From positions 62,001 through 126,000 of the forward strand of contig NZ_JRVC01000003.1 in assembly GCF_000807925.1 (NCBI RefSeq): a stretch of 64,000 bases of DNA. The letters run 5' to 3'. Under the pieces are notes generated by a model. It had not been told where the DNA came from. It searched no databases and saw nothing but the letters and a program-made list of their open reading frames with translations. A program made the translations under genes and the position numbers. Within the stretch, counting starts at the first letter, position 1; every line of letters begins with the position of its first letter. Below are positions 60,065-64,000 of the stretch, piece by piece. The stretch is from Novosphingobium subterraneum. Its GTDB lineage: Bacteria; Pseudomonadota; Alphaproteobacteria; Sphingomonadales; Sphingomonadaceae.

Positions 60065-60787
60065 ATGCTCGAGGACCTGAAGAACCCCCGCACCACGACT
60101 GGCCGACGCTCCGGAATCATCGGGCGCATTGGCTGGGTTCTTGCCCGGCTGATTGCCGCCTTCCTGTTCATCTCGGTGGTTCAGGTGGTGATCTACAAGT
60201 TCGTGCCGGTGCCGATCACGCTGACCATGCTGATGGACGATCATTCCATCACCAAGGACTGGACTCCGCTTGGCGACATCGACCGCGACATGGTGGCGGC
60301 GGTGATTTCGGGCGAGGACGGCAAGTTCTGCCAGCACAACGGCTTCGATCAGGAAGCGATGATGGAGGCCTTCCGCCGCAACCAGAAGGGCGGGCGCATC
60401 CGGGGCGGCTCGACGATCAGCCAGCAGACCGCCAAGAACGTGTTCCTGTGGCAGGGCGGCGGCTATTTCCGCAAGGGGCTGGAGGCCTGGTACACCGTGC
60501 TGATCGAGACGATCTGGGGCAAGCGCCGGATCATGGAAGTCTACCTCAACGTCGCCGAGACCGGGATCGGCACTTATGGCGTCGAGGCAGGTGCCCAGCG
60601 GTATTATGGGAAGAGCGCGCGCAAGCTGAGCCCAGTGGAGGCCGCGCGCATCGCCGCCGTGCTGCCTTTGCCCAAGGAGCGCGAAGTCAACGGCGCGGGC
60701 GGCTTCACCCGCCGCCATGGCAATTCGATCGCCCGCCAGGTCCGGGTGGTGAAGAACGGGGCGCTGGACGCGTGTGTCTATAATTGA
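60065..60787 (+). CDS. mtgA: Monofunctional peptidoglycan glycosyltransferase
   Basis: 240 residues. A single N-terminal membrane anchor lies at about 24-45. The GT51 domain has the catalytic Glu84 in SGEDGKFCQHNGFD, followed by GGSTISQQTAKN and KRRIMEVYLN. It polymerises lipid II into glycan chains in the periplasm. It is 56 bp after the Crp-family gene, probably an independent unit. Confidence 0.96.
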   Translation: MLEDLKNPRTTTGRRSGIIGRIGWVLARLIAAFLFISVVQVVIYKFVPVPITLTMLMDDHSITKDWTPLGDIDRDMVAAVISGEDGKFCQHNGFDQEAMMEAFRRNQKGGRIRGGSTISQQTAKNVFLWQGGGYFRKGLEAWYTVLIETIWGKRRIMEVYLNVAETGIGTYGVEAGAQRYYGKSARKLSPVEAARIAAVLPLPKEREVNGAGGFTRRHGNSIARQVRVVKNGALDACVYN

Positions 60788-60933
60788 GGTTTGTTAGCGG
60801 TGCAGTCGGTTGCGGGGATGGACGTACGTCGGGTCTGGGTGAACCGGCCGGATGCGCTGAATGGCGTGTTTGGGGTAAATCGTTGCGATCACAAATTTTG
60901 GACTTCTACGTTAGCGCTGACCGGAGGAAGATA

Positions 60934-61224
60934 ATGCAGCGTGATCGACGACTGCTCGCTGCGCTGTTGCTTTTCCTTGTCTCGCTTCTGACGGGAGCGG
61001 TTCAAGCGTGGATCGTAAATGCGTATGTGAGATCGGCAATTTCCGGCGGGTGGGAGTCTTTTGCCGATTTCTTTGGCCTCGATGCTCCAGCCAAAGGTCC
61101 GGCGGCGTATTGCATCGACTTCTGCGGACCTGAACTGCCTTTTATGGCGGGCTGGATAGCGATCGGCGCGTTTGTCAGCGGCCTGATGATTTTGGCTTTC
61201 GCTTGGTGGAAGCCGAAGGCGTGA
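60934..61224 (+). CDS. Small membrane protein of unknown function
   Basis: 96 residues from ATG 60934, preceded by GGAGGA with 5-bp spacing; a longer in-frame form starting at 60784 lacks such a site. Two membrane helices (about 8-26 and 68-88) flank a short loop with two Cys (YCIDFCGPELPF). No family was recognised. Confidence 0.72.
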   Translation: MQRDRRLLAALLLFLVSLLTGAVQAWIVNAYVRSAISGGWESFADFFGLDAPAKGPAAYCIDFCGPELPFMAGWIAIGAFVSGLMILAFAWWKPKA

Positions 61225-61590
61225 GGTCGCAGAGGTAAGTGACTGGAATTCCTGCGGGCGCATCCCTAGCTTTTCTGTATGACTTCTGGTGGCCCCCCCG
61301 CGCAACGCCCTTATCGGCTCAGGACTTGGGTGCGGCAGAGATTGCCGTTTTGCCTTATTGGCCTCGTCCCGAAGGGTGCGGATTGTAAGCTGGCCGGGGG
61401 GACGCACGACTCGTACAGCAAGGACGGTCGAAATTCCGCGTGTTATCATTGCCAAATTGTTCGCGAGGGCAGGTTCTGGCGAAAGTGAAGCGGTGGGGAC
61501 ATTTGGCCGGCGTCCGAGAAGGCCTCGTGCGCTGAACGGCAGCTTTTGGAGCAATGGCCCCTTGATCGCCAAACATCCCCCCAGCACAAC
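61225..61590. other. Intergenic segment, no gene seen
   Basis: Short open frames on both strands have no ribosome site and no recognisable motif. It is GC-rich with scattered GGG and CCC runs. Probably the spacer between the small membrane protein and the convergent TonB receptor. Confidence 0.5.
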
Positions 61591-61623
61591 AAAAAGCGCG
61601 GGGTGAGTTTCCCCACCCCGCGC
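61591..61623 (-). terminator. Rho-independent terminator of the TonB receptor gene
   Basis: On the minus strand, GCGCGGGGTG and CACCCCGCGC form a perfect 10-bp stem (61596-61605 with 61614-61623), followed by TTTTT (61595-61591). It lies 25 bp after the receptor stop. Confidence 0.93.
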
Positions 61624-61648
61624 CGTTTTGTTCAACCGTTTAGGCTTA

Positions 61649-64000
61649 TCAGAAGCCGACGCTGATCGAGCCGATCACCGTGCGCGGTGCGCCGATCTGG
61701 GCGAAGGGCACGCTGGTGGTCGAGGTTGCGGTGCCGCTGAAGCCGCCGACGTAGACTTCGTCGAACACGTTGAGGACGTTCAGCTGGAAGAACGTCTTGT
61801 CATTCAGGCCGAGGAACTCGAGGCTGACCTTGGCGTCGAGATCGACCAGCGTGTAGGCCGGGGTCTTGTTCGGATAGACCACCGAACCGCCCGAGGTGAT
61901 CGGCAGGTTCTGGTCGTTGACGTAGCGCGGACCGGTGCGCTTGGCCTGGACGCCGAGCGAGACCGGGCCGATTTCACCCTGGGCGCGGGCGCCGAAGGTG
62001 TAGACCGGAGCGCCGCCTTCACGCTTTCCAGCAGTCTGGGCGAAGACCGGAACGGTCTGGCCGTTCGAGATCGTCTCGCCCGTGACCACGTTGTTCTTGA
62101 TCTTCGACTTCAGGTAAGAGCCAAACAGGTAGAGGCTGAACTGGTCGATCGGCATGAACGAGATCGAGCCATCGATGCCGTACTTGTCCACGCGGCCGAG
62201 GTTGCGATAGATCGTCGCGTCGAGATCGACGTCGTAGGCCGAGGCCAGACGGTTGTTGTAGATCGTCCACCAGCCCGAAGCCTGCGCCTGCACCCGGCCC
62301 GAACGGACGCGGAAGCCGAGGTCGAAGTTGTGCGAGGTTTCGGGTGCGGGCTTCGCTTCAGCACGATCCGGAGCGTAGAAGAACGACTGGTAGAGGTTGT
62401 CCGTACCCGGCACCTGCAGACCCTTCGAGTAGTTGCCGAACACGCTGGCGCTGGCACCGATGCGGTAGGTGAAGCCGGCGGTCGGCAGCGGCTTCGAATA
62501 GTTGAAGATGCGCTGCTGCGGACGCTCGAAGGTGGTTGCCGCGTCATACGTGGCGTTGGCCGCATCGGTGCCGAAGCAGGCGACGTTGCCGCTTGCCGAA
62601 GTGGCAAAGCAGTAGTTGGTCAGGTTGCGGCGGAAGAACGGCATGCGCACGCCGGCGGTGACCGTCAGATCCTTGAAGTCGCCGCGGTATTCGCCCGAAA
62701 CCTGATGCAGGATGGCATAGGACAGGCGGTTGCGCTTCTGCAGGCTCGAACCGTCCTTGGCGAGGATCGGGTTGTCGACCGGGAAGTAATCGGCGCCGAA
62801 GCCGTTCTGGGCGAGCAGCCCCGCTTCACCCGTCTGCCGGTGACGGCCGCGATCGTACGAATAGGCAAGGCGGACGGTGTTGTTGTCGTCGATATCGTAA
62901 CGCAGCGACGAGATGACGCCGAGGCGCCAGGTCTGGGTCTGGCTGGGGCTGTGGACGCGCACGGTGTCCTTGGTGTCACCGTCGCCGTTGATGTCGACCC
63001 CTGCAAAGTAGTTCGGGTTCGAGCTGGAGCCCTGGATGAAGCCCGAAAGGCCCTGCGGGGTGAGGCCTTCGCTGGCGATCAGCGTGCCGCCGCCGTTGGC
63101 CTTGGTGTACTGGATGCTGGGATCGACGGTCAGCACGAGTCCGTCGGCCAGCGTGAAGCGCGAATTGATGCGGATGTTGCCGGTGTTCGAGGGGTTGTAG
63201 CGATAGTCGAACGCCGAACCGCAGCTGCTAGCCTTATCTTCAACGCCAGCAACCGGTGCAGGAATGATGCAGCGCGCGGTCTGGATGTCACGCTCGGCCT
63301 TGGTGTCGGGGAAGGTGTCGCTGCGCAGGTTGACCGAACCGAAGAAGTTGTTGCGGTTGCGGTTGTAGTGACCGGCGATCGAGATGAAGTCGCCATTGTC
63401 GCCCAGCGGCTGGTAGATGCGGGCGTTGATCTGCTTCTTGTTGATCTCGCCGATGCCGCCGAAGATCGTGTCGTTGGTGGCAGAGCTGGCGGCGATGAAC
63501 GCGCGCAGGCCCGAGGCGTCGAGGTTGCCGGTGTCGATCGAGCCGAACACGCGCATGAAATCAAAGCGCCCGGCCGAACCGACCATGCGCACGCCGAAGT
63601 CTTCGGTCGGCTTGCGGGTGCGGTAGTTCACGGTTGAACCCGAAGCGGCAGCAGTCGGGCTATCGACATCGGTCGAGCCGAGGTTGACGTTCACCTGCTC
63701 GATCAGCTCGGGATCAAGCTGCTGGTTGGAATAGAGCGCGTAGTTGCCGGTGTCGTTCAGCGGCAGGCCGTCGAAGGTCTGCGAGATGCGGGTGCTGTCG
63801 AAGCCACGGATGGTGAGCGTGCCGCCGGCCGAACCGAACGGGTCGTTGTTCTGGAAGCTGACGCCCGGCACGAGGTTGATGATGTCGTTGATCGACTGGC
63901 CGGGAGCCTGGCGGCTGATGATGGCCTGGTCGAGCACCTGCTTGGCGCGGGTCGTGTTCGGCGTTTCGACGCCTGCGACCGACTTGGCTACGGTGCCCGT
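61649..64000 (-). CDS. TonB-dependent outer membrane receptor, 5' partial
   Basis: 783 residues visible; the frame stays open to the right edge, so the signal peptide and TonB box lie outside. The plug domain is seen from NTTRAKQVLDQAIISR through INDIINLVPGVSFQNNDP, TLTIRGFDSTRISQTFDGLPL and VNVNLGSTDVDSP. The 22-strand barrel follows and ends with the expected aromatic residue (SISVGF). The substrate is unknown; the SusC-like or siderophore groups cannot be distinguished here. Confidence 0.94.
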   Translation of the reverse strand, partial: TGTVAKSVAGVETPNTTRAKQVLDQAIISRQAPGQSINDIINLVPGVSFQNNDPFGSAGGTLTIRGFDSTRISQTFDGLPLNDTGNYALYSNQQLDPELIEQVNVNLGSTDVDSPTAAASGSTVNYRTRKPTEDFGVRMVGSAGRFDFMRVFGSIDTGNLDASGLRAFIAASSATNDTIFGGIGEINKKQINARIYQPLGDNGDFISIAGHYNRNRNNFFGSVNLRSDTFPDTKAERDIQTARCIIPAPVAGVEDKASSCGSAFDYRYNPSNTGNIRINSRFTLADGLVLTVDPSIQYTKANGGGTLIASEGLTPQGLSGFIQGSSSNPNYFAGVDINGDGDTKDTVRVHSPSQTQTWRLGVISSLRYDIDDNNTVRLAYSYDRGRHRQTGEAGLLAQNGFGADYFPVDNPILAKDGSSLQKRNRLSYAILHQVSGEYRGDFKDLTVTAGVRMPFFRRNLTNYCFATSASGNVACFGTDAANATYDAATTFERPQQRIFNYSKPLPTAGFTYRIGASASVFGNYSKGLQVPGTDNLYQSFFYAPDRAEAKPAPETSHNFDLGFRVRSGRVQAQASGWWTIYNNRLASAYDVDLDATIYRNLGRVDKYGIDGSISFMPIDQFSLYLFGSYLKSKIKNNVVTGETISNGQTVPVFAQTAGKREGGAPVYTFGARAQGEIGPVSLGVQAKRTGPRYVNDQNLPITSGGSVVYPNKTPAYTLVDLDAKVSLEFLGLNDKTFFQLNVLNVFDEVYVGGFSGTATSTTSVPFAQIGAPRTVIGSISVGF

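Noticed and set aside
61628..63637. Plus-strand 669-codon open frame opposite the TonB receptor
   Set aside because: Shadow frame; the receptor on the minus strand has plug and barrel motifs.

Overview
The window is GC-rich chromosomal DNA from an alphaproteobacterium, almost certainly a sphingomonad and most likely a Novosphingobium. The evidence is a LigM-type tetrahydrofolate-dependent O-demethylase, a LigF-like beta-etherase, COQ9 and ATP12 homologues, many ATGA or TGATG gene overlaps, and short dispersed palindromic repeats. No tRNA, rRNA, CRISPR array, prophage or transposase was seen.

Bases 1-12,837 look like an aromatic or lignin-fragment catabolic region. A plus-strand run encodes an acyl-CoA synthetase (cut by the window edge), a PQQ/haem alcohol dehydrogenase lipoprotein, an aldehyde dehydrogenase, an amidohydrolase, a phosphatase-like protein, an SDR, a LigF-like glutathione S-transferase and an alpha/beta hydrolase. 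It is followed by the one-carbon module: purU (with a VOC gene) divergent from ligM-metF-hydrolase. LigM moves aromatic methoxyl methyl groups to THF, MetF oxidises methyl-THF, and PurU returns free THF and formate. A 19-bp dyad lies in the purU/ligM promoter region.

Bases 12,845-28,300 are mostly housekeeping. There is a six-gene minus-strand operon (SCO, YcgN-like, YgjP-like protease, coiled-coil protein, ribD, ribE), an ankyrin/COQ9 pair, feoAB, ssb, queE-valS, and a four-gene Mla-type lipid transport operon.

Bases 28,400-38,100 hold a tightly overlapped minus-strand operon (crcB, RluA-type synthase, PaiB-like, HAD phosphatase, small membrane protein, ATP12), then rpsU, an FKBP isomerase, and gatC-gatA-acyltransferase-gatB, in which an acyltransferase 3 gene sits inside the gat operon. 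Bases 38,100-51,000 hold three small unknown proteins, divergent M16 and M28 peptidases, clpB, a 1.3-kb gene-poor segment with repeats and an orphan promoter, an RluD-type synthase and rpoH.

Bases 51,095-60,008 are the most unusual part. A translationally coupled minus-strand operon encodes a 1007-residue cyclase-like/ATPase/TPR protein with altered cyclase residues, a divergent cytochrome P450, and a 1039-residue membrane-anchored DyP-type peroxidase. An orphan gene lies upstream, followed by a divergent Crp-family regulator with an intact cyclic-nucleotide pocket. The divergent promoter contains a near-consensus CRP box and the cyclase promoter contains a perfect 20-bp dyad. I propose this as a candidate undescribed redox-signalling or oxylipin-type system. 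The window ends with mtgA, a small membrane protein, and a TonB-dependent receptor cut by the right edge.
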